From Halobacillus yeomjeoni (lineage in GTDB: Bacteria; Bacillota; Bacilli; Bacillales; Halobacillaceae): DNA of 64,000 nt. Positions 42,740 through 51,925 of this stretch are shown in pieces. The stretch spans positions 1,116,001 to 1,180,000 of the forward strand of contig NZ_JAIVAI010000001.1 of the NCBI RefSeq assembly GCF_020171525.1, written 5' to 3'. Position 1 is the first letter of the stretch, and each line of letters opens with the position of its first letter. Position numbers and translations under genes: made by a program. The notes beneath the pieces are model-generated. The model saw only the letters and a program-made list of their open reading frames with translations. It made no database searches and was not told the DNA's origin.

Positions 42740-45700
42740 TTATTCGAATTCGATCAAAAGGTCTCCGACATGGATGGCTTCATTGTTTTCGACATAGATA
42801 TCTTTGATTACACCATCGAACGGTGCCTGCACCGTCGTTTCCATCTTCATGGCTTCCGTAATCATGAGGTGATCTCCTTTTTTCACTTTCTCGCCTTTGT
42901 CAGCGATCACTTTAATAACGGTACCCGGCATACTCGCACCAATGTGCTTCGTGTTGCCTTTGTCCGCTTTAGGGCGCTGCTGAACAGTGGCTTTGACGTT
43001 TTCATCTCGGACAACGACCTCACGAGGTTGACCATTCAGTTCGAAGTACAGCGTCCTTGTTCCGTCTACTTGAGCTTCACCGACAGACACTAATTTGACG
43101 ATCAACGTTTTTCCTTGCTCGATGTCTACTTCGATTTCTTCCCCCAACCTCATTCCGTAGAAGAAAGTCGGTGTATCCAGAGCGGACATATCTCCAAACT
43201 GCTCACGGAATTTCTGGTGATCCATGAACACTTTCGGATAAAGCGCGTAACTGATCATATCGAAGCTGGTGACTTGACGGTCCAAGGAATGGAATAACGT
43301 TTCTTTCAAATTATTGAAATCAACCGGCTCCAATAACTCTCCTGGACGGACGCTTATAGGTTCGCGCCCCTTCAAAATGATGCGTTGAAGTTCTGACGGG
43401 AATCCGCCATATGGCTGACCCAGATAACCTTGGAAAAATTCCACGACACTGTCCGGGAAGTCCAGCGATTCTCCATTTTCATACACATCATCTTCGTTCA
43501 AGTCATTTTGTACCATGAACAACGCCATATCACCGACGATTTTGGAAGACGGTGTAACCTTTACGATGTCTCCGAACATATCATTGACACGGCGGTACAT
43601 CCTTTTCACTTCATCCCAGCGGTCTCCAAGTCCTACGGCTTTGGCCTGCTGCTGGAGGTTACTGTACTGCCCTCCCGGCATTTCGTGTTCATAAACCTCT
43701 GTATGTGGAGCAATCATGCCACTTTCGAAATCTTGATAGTACTTGCGGGTATCTTCCCAATAGTGGCCCAGCTCTTCATAGGCCTTGATATTGATGTTCG
43801 GCTTACGTTTGTTTCCTTCCAGAGCATAATAGAGGCTGTTCGCACTCGGTTGAGATGTCAAACCAGCCATAGAACCTGTGGCCACATCAACAACATCCAC
43901 ACCAGCTTCTATCGCTCTTGCATACGTGAAGATGCCATTCCCACTCGTATCATGGGTATGCAGGTGGATCGGAATATCGATGGACTCTTTGAGATTAGAT
44001 ATCAACTGAAAAGCAGACTCAGGCTTCAACAGACCAGCCATGTCCTTGATTCCCAATATATGAGCACCTGCATCTTGGAGCTCTTTAGCCAGTTTTGTGT
44101 AATAATTCAAATCATACTTTGGACGAGTTGGATCGAGGATGTCTCCTGTATAACACATCGTCGCCTCTGCAACTTTTCCGTTCTCACGTACTTCGTTGAT
44201 CGCAAGCTTCATCCCTTCCACCCAGTTTAAGCTGTCGAAAATCCGGAATACATCAATTCCTGCGTTGGCACTTTTCTCAACAAACTCTTTGATCAAGTTG
44301 TCTGGATAGTTTTTATACCCGACTGCATTTGAAGCTCTCAACAGCATCTGGAACAATACGTTCGGCGCTTTTTCTCTCAGCTTCAATAAACGCTGCCAAG
44401 GATCTTCGTTCAGGAAACGGTAGGAAACATCGAAGGTAGCTCCACCCCACATTTCCATCGAGAACAACTCAGGGAGCAGCCGTGCCGTCGGTTCAGCGAT
44501 ATTTTCAAGGTCCTTCGTTCTCACTCTGGTCGCAAGCAGGGACTGGTGGGCATCACGGAATGTCGTATCCGTCAGCAGTACCTCTTCCCTCTCTTTCAGC
44601 CATTGTGCTAAGCCTTCCGGACCTCTTGCATCCAGTATATGTTTTGTACCTTCAGGCATCGGTTCGGAATATTTTACATCCGGCATACGAGGTTTGGAAT
44701 AAGCCGGTTTCTTACGGCTGCCATACCCTTCAAATCCGTTGATCGTCCGGTCGGCAATGTAGGAAAGCATTTTCGTCCCGCGGTCTTTTCTTTTCGGGAA
44801 AACGAATAGTTCCGGAGAACGATCGATGAATGTCGTATTGTATTCGCCATTGAGGAATTGCTTATGTTGAATGACATTTTCAAGGAACGGAATGTTCGTT
44901 TTGATTCCACGGATACGGAATTCTTTCAAGTTACGAACCATTTTATGAGCGGCCTGGTCAAAGCTCAGAGCCCACGTCGACAATTTCACGAGCAAGGAAT
45001 CATAATAAGGGGAAATGACCGCTCCCTGGAATCCATTCCCTGCATCCAGACGTACGCCGAATCCTCCACCTGTACGATAAGCCATGATTTTACCGGTATC
45101 CGGCATGAAATTGTTCAACGGATCTTCCGTCGTGACACGGGACTGAATCGCATACCCGTGTGTGCGGATGTCTTCTTGATGAGGAATATTGATCGGTGGT
45201 GCATGTAAAGAATGGCCTTCGGCAATCATGATCTGCGTTTGAACGATGTCGACACCTGTGATCATTTCTGTAATCGTATGCTCAACCTGGACACGCGGAT
45301 TGACTTCAATGAAGAAAAACTCGTCCCCTGTGACTAGAAATTCAACGGTCCCTGCATTCAGGTAATCGACATTTTTCATCAGTTTGACCGCTGCATCACA
45401 AATGTCTTCACGCAGCTGTTCCCTTAAAGAAACACTCGGGGCTACCTCTACGACCTTTTGGTGTCTTCGCTGGACCGAACAGTCCCGCTCATAAAGGTGG
45501 ACGATGTTCCCTTCATGATCTCCGATGATCTGCACTTCAATGTGTTTCGGTTCTTCTATCAGCTTTTCTACATAAACATCATCGCTGCCAAATGCTGCAC
45601 GCGCTTCTGAGCGGGCACGATCGTAAGACTCCTCCAATGTATCCGCACTGCGCACGACACGCATACCGCGACCGCCACCGCCCATAGCGGCTTTGATCAT

Positions 45701-46183
45701 CAATGGATAGCCGTGTTGTTCACCGAATTTCCGAATTTCATCAAGACCACTGACCGGTCCATCACTACCAGGAATGACAGGAATATCAGCATCGATTGCT
45801 TGGCCTCTCGCTTTGACCTTATCACCGAACATATTCAAATGTTCACTCGTCGGCCCTATGAAAGTAATGCCTTCTTCTTCACAACGGCGGGCAAACTCGA
45901 TGTTTTCCGATAAGAATCCGTAGCCAGGGTGGATGGCGTCTACATCTACACTCTTAGCAATCTCAATTATGCCTTCAATATCCAAATAAGCGTCAATCGG
46001 CTTTTTTCCTTTTCCGACTAAGTATGCTTCATCTGCTTTATAACGATGGTAAGATCCTGTATCTTCTTGAGAATATACAGCAACGGTACGTATATTCAAT
46101 TCCGTACAAGCACGGAACACACGTATTGCGATTTCTCCTCGGTTTGCAACTAAAACTTTGTTGATTTTCTTTAGTTCTGCCAC
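42740..46183 (-). CDS. pyc: Pyruvate carboxylase
   Basis: Biotin enzyme that makes oxaloacetate from pyruvate, bicarbonate and ATP. The 1147 residues contain biotin carboxylase (1-450, AMGGGGRGMRVV ATP loop, FIEVNPRVQVEHT), a carboxyltransferase TIM barrel (about 530-800, DTTFRDAHQSLLATRVR, HTHDTSGNG), the tetramerisation region, and a C-terminal biotinyl domain with ITEAMKMETTV. The start is GTG with GGAG 7 nt upstream. It overlaps the ftsW end by 13 bp, as expected for a coupled pair. Confidence 0.97.
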   Translation of the reverse strand: MAELKKINKVLVANRGEIAIRVFRACTELNIRTVAVYSQEDTGSYHRYKADEAYLVGKGKKPIDAYLDIEGIIEIAKSVDVDAIHPGYGFLSENIEFARRCEEEGITFIGPTSEHLNMFGDKVKARGQAIDADIPVIPGSDGPVSGLDEIRKFGEQHGYPLMIKAAMGGGGRGMRVVRSADTLEESYDRARSEARAAFGSDDVYVEKLIEEPKHIEVQIIGDHEGNIVHLYERDCSVQRRHQKVVEVAPSVSLREQLREDICDAAVKLMKNVDYLNAGTVEFLVTGDEFFFIEVNPRVQVEHTITEMITGVDIVQTQIMIAEGHSLHAPPINIPHQEDIRTHGYAIQSRVTTEDPLNNFMPDTGKIMAYRTGGGFGVRLDAGNGFQGAVISPYYDSLLVKLSTWALSFDQAAHKMVRNLKEFRIRGIKTNIPFLENVIQHKQFLNGEYNTTFIDRSPELFVFPKRKDRGTKMLSYIADRTINGFEGYGSRKKPAYSKPRMPDVKYSEPMPEGTKHILDARGPEGLAQWLKEREEVLLTDTTFRDAHQSLLATRVRTKDLENIAEPTARLLPELFSMEMWGGATFDVSYRFLNEDPWQRLLKLREKAPNVLFQMLLRASNAVGYKNYPDNLIKEFVEKSANAGIDVFRIFDSLNWVEGMKLAINEVRENGKVAEATMCYTGDILDPTRPKYDLNYYTKLAKELQDAGAHILGIKDMAGLLKPESAFQLISNLKESIDIPIHLHTHDTSGNGIFTYARAIEAGVDVVDVATGSMAGLTSQPSANSLYYALEGNKRKPNINIKAYEELGHYWEDTRKYYQDFESGMIAPHTEVYEHEMPGGQYSNLQQQAKAVGLGDRWDEVKRMYRRVNDMFGDIVKVTPSSKIVGDMALFMVQNDLNEDDVYENGESLDFPDSVVEFFQGYLGQPYGGFPSELQRIILKGREPISVRPGELLEPVDFNNLKETLFHSLDRQVTSFDMISYALYPKVFMDHQKFREQFGDMSALDTPTFFYGMRLGEEIEVDIEQGKTLIVKLVSVGEAQVDGTRTLYFELNGQPREVVVRDENVKATVQQRPKADKGNTKHIGASMPGTVIKVIADKGEKVKKGDHLMITEAMKMETTVQAPFDGVIKDIYVENNEAIHVGDLLIEFE

Positions 46184-47367
46184 GATCTCACTCCTCGATT
46201 TATTCTTTGATTTTTAGATGACTCCATTTCTTCGATGGGTATTTCTTCACCATCTTCCTGTTCTTTCTGTTTTACCGTCCGGGCTATATTATTCAATATT
46301 CCAACGGCTATCATCAAAAATAGAAGGGATGAACCTCCGTAACTTACAAAAGGCAGTGTTACACCTGTAATCGGTAGTAACCCGCTCATTGCTCCTAAGT
46401 TGATCGCTGCCTGAATGGCGATCATCGATGAAATGCCTATGGCCATGAGTGCTCCGAAGGCATCACGGCATCTGGAAGATATGTATAGACCTCTCAATAC
46501 GATGAGACCAAGCAGACCGATCGTTATAGATACACCTATGAACCCTAGCTCCTCAGCAATGACCGCCATAATGAAATCTGTGTGCGGTTCCGGCAGATAC
46601 CCAAGCTTCTGCACCCCTTGTCCGATGCCCTCTCCCAAAACACCACCCGTACCAATTGCGACATACGATTGAATCAGGTGATATCCCTGGTCGTCAGGGG
46701 AATCAAACGGCTGATACGCTCCTGAGAACCGCTCCAACCGTTCATCAGTGACCATCTGAGGTGCACCGATGGCAATCAAAAGTGCTGCGACCGTAATTAG
46801 GATGGCTATATGCTTCCATTTGATACCTGAAGTTATGATGACCACACTTGCAATCAATCCGATTACCGCTGCAGACCCTATATCAGGTTGAAGAACAATC
46901 ATAACCAATATAAGCGTAGTCAATACGAGCGGGGGGACGACTGCTTTAGAAAAGTCACTGATATAACTCTGTTTTTTTGCATAGACAGAAGCGAGATAAG
47001 TGATCAGGCCGATTTTTACGAATTCCGCCGGCTGAAACATCATCACTTTTAAATCATACCAGGATACCGCATTGTTCCTTTCTGTTCCAAAAAAGAACAA
47101 CCCAGCGAGCATGATCAACATCATCAAGACGCTCAGTTTAGAAAGCCGCTGCCAGTGCCTATACGGAATCAAGGACGTCCCTAACATGAAAAACAGCCCC
47201 ACGACAAACCACTGGAGTTGTTTCATCAAAAAGTGGTCACTGCTGACACCGAACCTTACAGGGCCATACACCATGCTGGCACTGTAAATCATCACGGTAC
47301 CGAATGCCACTAAGGCAATAGGGGCAAATAACAAGCTAAAGTCATACGTTTTCAATTGTCGAATCAT
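46171..47367 (-). CDS. ftsW: Cell division protein FtsW, SEDS glycosyltransferase
   Basis: Septal peptidoglycan polymerase (398 residues, about ten membrane segments). Motifs: FQPAEFVKIGLITYLA, GTGGVLGEGIGQGVQKLGYLPEPHTDFIMAVIAEELGF (seen as the conserved large-loop region), and PITGVTLPFVSYGGSSLL. The location next to pyc is the same as in B. subtilis (ylaO). Candidate promoter on the minus strand: TTGTGA (47413-47408), 16 bp, TATACA (47391-47386). Confidence 0.94.
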   Translation of the reverse strand: MIRQLKTYDFSLLFAPIALVAFGTVMIYSASMVYGPVRFGVSSDHFLMKQLQWFVVGLFFMLGTSLIPYRHWQRLSKLSVLMMLIMLAGLFFFGTERNNAVSWYDLKVMMFQPAEFVKIGLITYLASVYAKKQSYISDFSKAVVPPLVLTTLILVMIVLQPDIGSAAVIGLIASVVIITSGIKWKHIAILITVAALLIAIGAPQMVTDERLERFSGAYQPFDSPDDQGYHLIQSYVAIGTGGVLGEGIGQGVQKLGYLPEPHTDFIMAVIAEELGFIGVSITIGLLGLIVLRGLYISSRCRDAFGALMAIGISSMIAIQAAINLGAMSGLLPITGVTLPFVSYGGSSLLFLMIAVGILNNIARTVKQKEQEDGEEIPIEEMESSKNQRINRGVRSWQN

Positions 47368-47557
47368 TTTTATTCATCCCTACTTTGTATAATTGTTCGA
47401 TATCCATTCACAAAATTCCTTCTTATCTGACAATTACAGATATTTCATGTAAGATTAAATGGCAGAAGGAATCTCTCCCTCTCAATGGTATGTAGCATCT
47501 TCATGGAAGACAAGGAACTTTCAGACTATGAAGTTCTTTTCTTTTGTGAACAGATAT

Positions 47558-47597
47558 AAAAAAACTCAAATTACAACAGATGTCGTCGCAATTTGAG
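47558..47597 (-). terminator. Rho-independent terminator of ylaN
   Basis: Minus strand CTCAAATTGCGAC pairs over 13 bp (two GU) with GTTGTAATTTGAG, then seven Ts. Confidence 0.88.
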
Positions 47598-47604
47598 CTC
47601 GTTT

Positions 47605-47886
47605 TCATGATTTTTGTGCAGCCTCATGTAAGACGTTCAGTTGTTTCTCTAAATTATCTAGAATCTGCTTACCCTCTTCTTCTGTAATCAGATCCAAACG
47701 GACAGCGAAATGGATTTCGCGTGAAAGTCCGAACATTTGAGTATCTAAAACTTCTTCATAAAGAGGACACTGAGGCATCGTCAAGTTGTCCATCTGCACT
47801 TTTATTAATTTCAGAATTTTATCAGCGTCAGCTTTTAGAAGGGCGTAGGCTTTTTCTCGATGATCCACAGCCACATCAGACAACAT
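47605..47886 (-). CDS. ylaN: UPF0358 protein YlaN
   Basis: A 93-residue helical protein conserved in Bacilli. YlaN is essential in B. subtilis under iron limitation and acts together with the Fur repressor. Typical sequence: [43 protein letters not shown] (seen across 11-53). ATG 47886 follows GGAGGGG at about 7 nt; a TTG one codon earlier is not needed. Own terminator downstream. Confidence 0.94.
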   Translation of the reverse strand: MLSDVAVDHREKAYALLKADADKILKLIKVQMDNLTMPQCPLYEEVLDTQMFGLSREIHFAVRLDLITEEEGKQILDNLEKQLNVLHEAAQKS

Positions 47887-47969
47887 CAAAATCCCCTCCG
47901 TTTACAGTCTATCTTCTACTAATATTATCGTTTAGAGCTTCAAATTGCAACAGAGGAATGATGGATCTG

Positions 47970-48899
47970 CTAAAAAATAGAAAGATCATATCGATTTGAT
48001 AACAATTCAAGTAACTTTAAACCTACGACACTGTTCCCTTTCTCGTCCAGACTCGGACCGTAGACGGCGATGCCTCCAAAGCCGTTCAATGAAGCCATGA
48101 CTGAGCCGGATACACCACTTTTGGCAGGAATTCCCACTTTGATCGCGAAAGAACCTGAAGCATCATACATGCCGCATGTGACCATGAACGTCTTGCAGAT
48201 TCTCGCCAGGTGTTTAGGGATGATACGGCGGCCGGAATCCAGATCTTTTCCTTCGTTGGCAAACAAGGCGCCGATTCTGGCCAGTTGACAGACGTTCAGC
48301 TCAATTGCACACTGTTTCGTATATGCATCAAGCGTCTCCTCCACACTCCCCGTAACGATTTGGTGCTGCTTCATGTAGTAGAGAAGTGAACGGTTCAAAA
48401 ATGCTGTCTCAAATTCTGAAAAGGCGACTTCTTTGTCATATCCAATGGAATGGTCGTCCGTCAATTCATGGACAAACGATAATAAACGTCCGACTTTTTC
48501 ATCCGGCGTATCCCCATGAATCATGTTCGTGACAGCCAGAGCCCCTGCATTGATCATCGGATTCAAGGGTTTGGACGGAATTTGCTCCAAGCGATAAATC
48601 GAATGGAAAGGATCTCCTGTGGGTTCCATACCTACGCGGTCGAATACATACTCTTCACCGTTATCCATTAATGCCAAAGCCAGTGATATGACTTTTGATA
48701 TACTCTGCAGGGTGAACGTCGCATCGACTTCTCCAGCATGTACCCGGTTTCCGTCTATATAATGGATAGCTACACCCAGTTCCTCAGGATTCTGCCTCGC
48801 TAACGCGGGAATATAGTTGGCTACTTGACCATCGTATGCATAAGGTCTTACATTCTCCAGCCAATCCTCTAAAATGGATGCAGTAATATCTTTTTTCAT
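47970..48899 (-). CDS. glsA: Glutaminase (YlaM type)
   Basis: Hydrolyses glutamine to glutamate and ammonia. The 309-residue protein is a serine-dependent beta-lactamase-like fold enzyme; the catalytic SxxK lies in FTLQSISKVISLALA. Family sequences NPMINAGALAVTNMI, YYMKQHQIVTGSVEETLDAY and AKSGVSGSVMASLNGFGGI are seen. ATG 48899 has GGAGG 8 nt upstream; an in-frame start 11 codons earlier precedes this site and is rejected. It lies where B. subtilis has ylaM (glsA2). Confidence 0.93.
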   Translation of the reverse strand: MKKDITASILEDWLENVRPYAYDGQVANYIPALARQNPEELGVAIHYIDGNRVHAGEVDATFTLQSISKVISLALALMDNGEEYVFDRVGMEPTGDPFHSIYRLEQIPSKPLNPMINAGALAVTNMIHGDTPDEKVGRLLSFVHELTDDHSIGYDKEVAFSEFETAFLNRSLLYYMKQHQIVTGSVEETLDAYTKQCAIELNVCQLARIGALFANEGKDLDSGRRIIPKHLARICKTFMVTCGMYDASGSFAIKVGIPAKSGVSGSVMASLNGFGGIAVYGPSLDEKGNSVVGLKLLELLSNRYDLSIF

Positions 48900-48983
48900 T
48901 ATTGCGACCTCCTTTAATGAAATCGAATTCATTTTTTGCTATCATTTGTATGGATGATCTTATATGGAAAGGTGGCTTTTGAC

Positions 48984-49478
48984 ATGATTGTTCAAATTGC
49001 CGGCAACGTTAAGTACCCGATTACCCTGGATCCCACCGTTTGGATCTTTGATGACCGTAAACTTACATTCACAGAAGTATTCAACCCGGAGGAAGCGAAA
49101 GTGGATGAAGAAGAAGAGGATGAACTTAAAAGGAAATCCCTTCGCTTCGACCGTGAAGTATATCAACAAAAAATCAATCCTCCTGTAAATAAAAGCATCA
49201 ATCGATACGAAAAACAAAGAATCATGAAAGGCACTTTCCTTATGCCTTTAAAACCGTTCTTACATACTAGTGAACCAGGCTCAGATGTAACAGAAGCCTC
49301 TCTTGTCACTGATGAGGGTGAACACATCATCCAAGCCGATGACCTAGCTGAATCCCTGCTTCTGTTTGCAGAAGAAGGAAAGCCTCTTAAAGAAGAGGGA
49401 CCGGTTCATTTATATTTGAAAGACGGGTCCAACCGCGAAACACCCGTCAAAGGAATAAAAAAAATCGTATTGAAGTGA
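48984..49478 (+). CDS. ylaL: YlaL family protein
   Basis: A 164-residue acidic soluble protein of unknown function matching B. subtilis YlaL by position and sequence style: MIVQIAGNVKYPITLDPTVW at the start, an EEEED-rich stretch (about 39-46), and KGTFLMPLKPFLHTSEPG. ATG 48984 follows AAAGGTGG by 8 nt; the longer in-frame frame is rejected. Divergent from glsA. Confidence 0.82.
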   Translation: MIVQIAGNVKYPITLDPTVWIFDDRKLTFTEVFNPEEAKVDEEEEDELKRKSLRFDREVYQQKINPPVNKSINRYEKQRIMKGTFLMPLKPFLHTSEPGSDVTEASLVTDEGEHIIQADDLAESLLLFAEEGKPLKEEGPVHLYLKDGSNRETPVKGIKKIVLK

Positions 49479-49565
49479 TTGAAAGGACGGCGTCTTGCGC
49501 TGTCCTTTTTTTGTATATTATCTGCAGAACTTCACACCCTATAAATAAAAAAAAGTGGTGTGAAA

Positions 49566-50141
49566 ATGAAAAAATTAATATGGATCATGGCAGTCCTCAT
49601 GTTGGCCGCCTGTCAACAGACCGATGAGGAGTCTTTACTCCGTGAAAAGCAAGGAAACTCAGAACTTAAATACGTAACAGATTCCGACCCGGTAAAACGT
49701 CAGAAAATGACCAGCCAGCAAGCGGCTCGTCATCTTGCAAAGCTTGCCGTACAAGTGCCTGATGTGCACGATGCTACTGCGCTTGTCCTCGGGAATTACG
49801 TGGCAGTAGGTATCGATGTCGACAAAGACTTGGATCGTTCCCGTGTAGGTGTCATCAAATATTCAGTGGCTGAGGCCATCAAGAACGACCCGTATGGAAA
49901 ACAAGCAGTCGTTATCGCTGATGCTGATGCCGTAGAACGTCTCCGCGGGCTGGGCAGAAAGATCTCCCAAGGGCATCCTGTCGAAGGGATTACAGACGAA
50001 CTCAGTCAAATCGTTGCGCGGTACATGCCGGAAGGACCGATTAACGAACGTCCTCAAACGGAAAACAACAAACAATCAATTCCTGATAAAGATAAAAAGG
50101 AAATTGAGAAGGTTGAAAAAGAACAATCCAAACAAGAGTGA
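49566..50141 (+). CDS. ylaJ: YhcN/YlaJ family sporulation lipoprotein
   Basis: A 191-residue lipoprotein with lipobox LAAC and a YhcN/YlaJ domain: ARHLAKLAVQVPDVHDATALVLGN, VGIDVDKDLDRSRVGVIKYSV and VVIADADAVERLRGLG. Family members are associated with the spore coat/inner membrane and germination. The C-terminus is a charged Lys/Glu tail. ATG 49566 is preferred to a GTG two codons upstream, which overlaps the GTGGTG ribosome binding site. Confidence 0.88.
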   Translation: MKKLIWIMAVLMLAACQQTDEESLLREKQGNSELKYVTDSDPVKRQKMTSQQAARHLAKLAVQVPDVHDATALVLGNYVAVGIDVDKDLDRSRVGVIKYSVAEAIKNDPYGKQAVVIADADAVERLRGLGRKISQGHPVEGITDELSQIVARYMPEGPINERPQTENNKQSIPDKDKKEIEKVEKEQSKQE

Positions 50142-50147
50142 CAGAAA

Positions 50148-50188
50148 AACAGCTAAATCCTATAAGGATTTAGCTGTTACTTTTTTCT
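50148..50188. terminator. Bidirectional terminator between ylaJ and the small membrane protein
   Basis: AACAGCTAAATCCT, loop TATA, complement, then TTACTTTTTT. It overlaps the convergent gene's stop codon. Confidence 0.88.
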
Positions 50189-50457
50189 AGAATTTCACGC
50201 TCTTTCTCTGTAAGCTCATTATAATACTGGACTCCGAATTGAGAACCTTCGGAAACCATTTCAGAATTCTCTAGGTGTGATTCTTCTTCAGGCTTCCCTG
50301 CTTCTTCAATCGGCAGGTCGTCTTTCTTGGAAAAACGGCTTTGGATGGACTTCGCCTTATCCGTTACCTTGTTCCGCTTATCCTCATCTTTCAGTAAGTA
50401 CGCGGCAGCACCGCCTGCAATGGCACCAATGGTTGTGAAAATCCAACGCTTTCTCAT
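50170..50457 (-). CDS. Small membrane-associated protein, unknown function
   Basis: A 95-residue protein with an N-terminal hydrophobic Gly/Ala-rich segment (WIFTTIGAIAGGAAAYLL, 5-22) and a long charged tail. The layout (KDEDKRNKVTDKAKSIQSRF after the helix) recalls YtxH-type stress proteins, but I do not assign a family. Its stop lies within the shared terminator. Confidence 0.7.
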   Translation of the reverse strand: MRKRWIFTTIGAIAGGAAAYLLKDEDKRNKVTDKAKSIQSRFSKKDDLPIEEAGKPEEESHLENSEMVSEGSQFGVQYYNELTEKEREILEKSNS

Positions 50458-50595
50458 ATCATCACCCTTTCTAAACTTCTGTATTTACCCTTCCCTTCCA
50501 TCAATCATCTCAAACGTAAAAAATTGACTTATTACGGAAGTTTCCAATCTATGTTATGATAAAAGAAAGTAACCGAATGGTTAGAGGTGAAAACA

Positions 50596-50799
50596 ATGCG
50601 TGTACAATGCGTCATTTGCGATGAAATCGAAAAAATAGACAGTTACTGCCTTCAGGCGAAACGATTACGTAACCGCCGGATTCACACGTATATGTGTCAA
50701 TCCTGTCATGATCGAATTGAGGAAAACACAAAAAAACGCCTCGCTACCGGAAATTTCCGTTTTCAACGAGAGCGCAAAAAAGAACAGCATTTGAGTTAA
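50596..50799 (+). CDS. ylaI: YlaI family zinc-ribbon protein
   Basis: A 67-residue DUF2197 protein with two CxxC pairs (CVICDEIE and CQSCHDR), a likely zinc ribbon, and a strongly basic remainder. ATG 50596 (MRVQCVICDEI) has AGAGGTG 6 nt upstream; the GTG three codons earlier is within that site. Function unknown. A terminator follows. Confidence 0.87.
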   Translation: MRVQCVICDEIEKIDSYCLQAKRLRNRRIHTYMCQSCHDRIEENTKKRLATGNFRFQRERKKEQHLS

Positions 50800-50810
50800 T
50801 CATAATGATG

Positions 50811-50842
50811 ACGCCCTGCCCATTTCAGCAGGGCGTTTTTTA
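50811..50842 (+). terminator. Rho-independent terminator of ylaI
   Basis: ACGCCCTGC, 8-nt loop, GCAGGGCGT, then TTTTT. Confidence 0.92.
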
Positions 50843-50854
50843 ATGAGTTATTTA

Positions 50855-51171
50855 GCTCTTTCCGTCCTGGGTTTTGTATGAGGCGGCCTTTTAGAATGAC
50901 TCCCTTTCCGTGGGGTACCGTGAGCCTCCTCAGGCTGCGCCTTCCGGGGTCTCACGATGCACCTTCATCCCACAGGAGTCTCGCCATTCTAAAAGGCCAC
51001 CTCTTCAAAGTAGGAGGGTCGGAAAGGCCATTACCGAAGATTGGTACACCAACTACGGACTGTTTTCCCTGCCATCCCATGCTCTGAGTATATAACGGAC
51101 CGGACACCCAATCCGAGACGGGGACTATTTAGCAATCGTTTAAAATATCAACAACAGGCTATAACAGAGCC
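50855..51171. mobile_element. MITE-like composite element, copy 3
   Basis: Has unit B with the same 19-bp arms as copy 1 (GAGGCGGCCTTTTAGAATG from 50879, partner ending in CCACCTC with one change), a truncated unit A (only the right arm CTGTTTTCCCTGCCATCCC), and the right end TAACAGAGCC (51162-51171). The left TIR is missing; similarity to copy 1 begins at CTTTCCGTCCTGG. It fills the ylaI-ylaH gap. Confidence 0.7.
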
Positions 51172-51175
51172 ATAA

Positions 51176-51206
51176 CAAAAAAACTGGACCTCCCGAGAGA
51201 TCCAGT
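51176..51206 (-). terminator. Terminator of ylaH
   Basis: Minus strand ACTGGATCTC / GAGGTCCAGT stem followed by seven Ts. Confidence 0.82.
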
Positions 51207-51212
51207 CTATTA

Positions 51213-51587
51213 TCATCCATTATTTTCTTTTGCGCCTCTTTCCCTGTGCAGCCGCAGACGGTATACACCAAGGATAACCGCTGCTACGAGTAAACTCTCA
51301 GGTAAAGGTAGATTCAAGCCGAGTATCAAAGTCAAAATGAATGTTCCTATGATCAACACGGAATAAACGACGATGTTTTTTCCGAGTGGCAGTTTCTTGG
51401 CAAAACCTAATTTGAATGTGATGATCGTCAAAATGACGACGGTCAAATATAGTAACATGAACGAGCGGAAAAGCATTCCTACTTCGCTCTCGTCATTCAA
51501 GTTCACTTCATTACCGAGACCTTTAAAAAAGAAATCGGCAACCGGCCACAAATCTGTAGGCACGGGCAATGTAGACATATCTTGCAT
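51213..51587 (-). CDS. ylaH: YlaH-like membrane protein
   Basis: A 124-residue protein with three membrane segments (about 41-58, 71-86, 91-108) and a basic C-terminus, matching YlaH of B. subtilis in position and pattern (FGLGNEV-like loop, FKLGFAKKLPLGKNIVVY). Function unknown. GGAGG upstream of the ATG. It is transcribed opposite to ylaF. Confidence 0.82.
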   Translation of the reverse strand: MQDMSTLPVPTDLWPVADFFFKGLGNEVNLNDESEVGMLFRSFMLLYLTVVILTIITFKLGFAKKLPLGKNIVVYSVLIIGTFILTLILGLNLPLPESLLVAAVILGVYRLRLHRERGAKENNG

Positions 51588-51718
51588 GATGTTCCTCCTC
51601 GTGTCTCCCCTATTCTCTTTTTCATGATACTAGATGTCATTAAAATAAACCACCCTCAAACACATTTTCATTATGGTAAGGAATCTTATATAATGAAATG
51701 GAATAGAGGTGAGCTTGG

Positions 51719-51892
51719 ATGAAAAATGCAACATGGACGATGAGCGTATTGGCCTTTCTAGTTATCTTATCCTTCATACTGGTAGGGTTCGCTATAGGGC
51801 AGGAGTTTTTTTGGCTTGCTGGATTCTTTTTCCTTCTCGGCTTTGCCTTGATGGGTTATGGTTTGAAATTGAAACGACAAACGCAGGCATGA
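51719..51892 (+). CDS. ylaF: YlaF/DUF5325 small membrane protein
   Basis: A 57-residue protein, MKNATWTMSVLAFLVILSFI followed by a second hydrophobic segment (WLAGFFFLLGFALMGYGL), with a basic C-terminus. GAGGTG lies 7-8 nt before the ATG. It matches the YlaF type (DUF5325) by position between ylaH and the suhB-like gene. Function unknown. Confidence 0.82.
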   Translation: MKNATWTMSVLAFLVILSFILVGFAIGQEFFWLAGFFFLLGFALMGYGLKLKRQTQA

Positions 51893-51893
51893 A

Positions 51894-51924
51894 AAAAGCG
51901 ACCGTTCACTCAACGGTCGCTTTT
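51894..51924. terminator. Bidirectional terminator between ylaF and the suhB-like gene
   Basis: AAAAGCGACCGTT, loop CACTC, AACGGTCGCTTTT. Confidence 0.9.
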
Positions 51925-51925
51925 A

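Noticed and set aside
43430-44230. 266-codon plus-strand frame opposite pyc
   Set aside because: Antisense shadow of the carboxyltransferase domain of pyruvate carboxylase.
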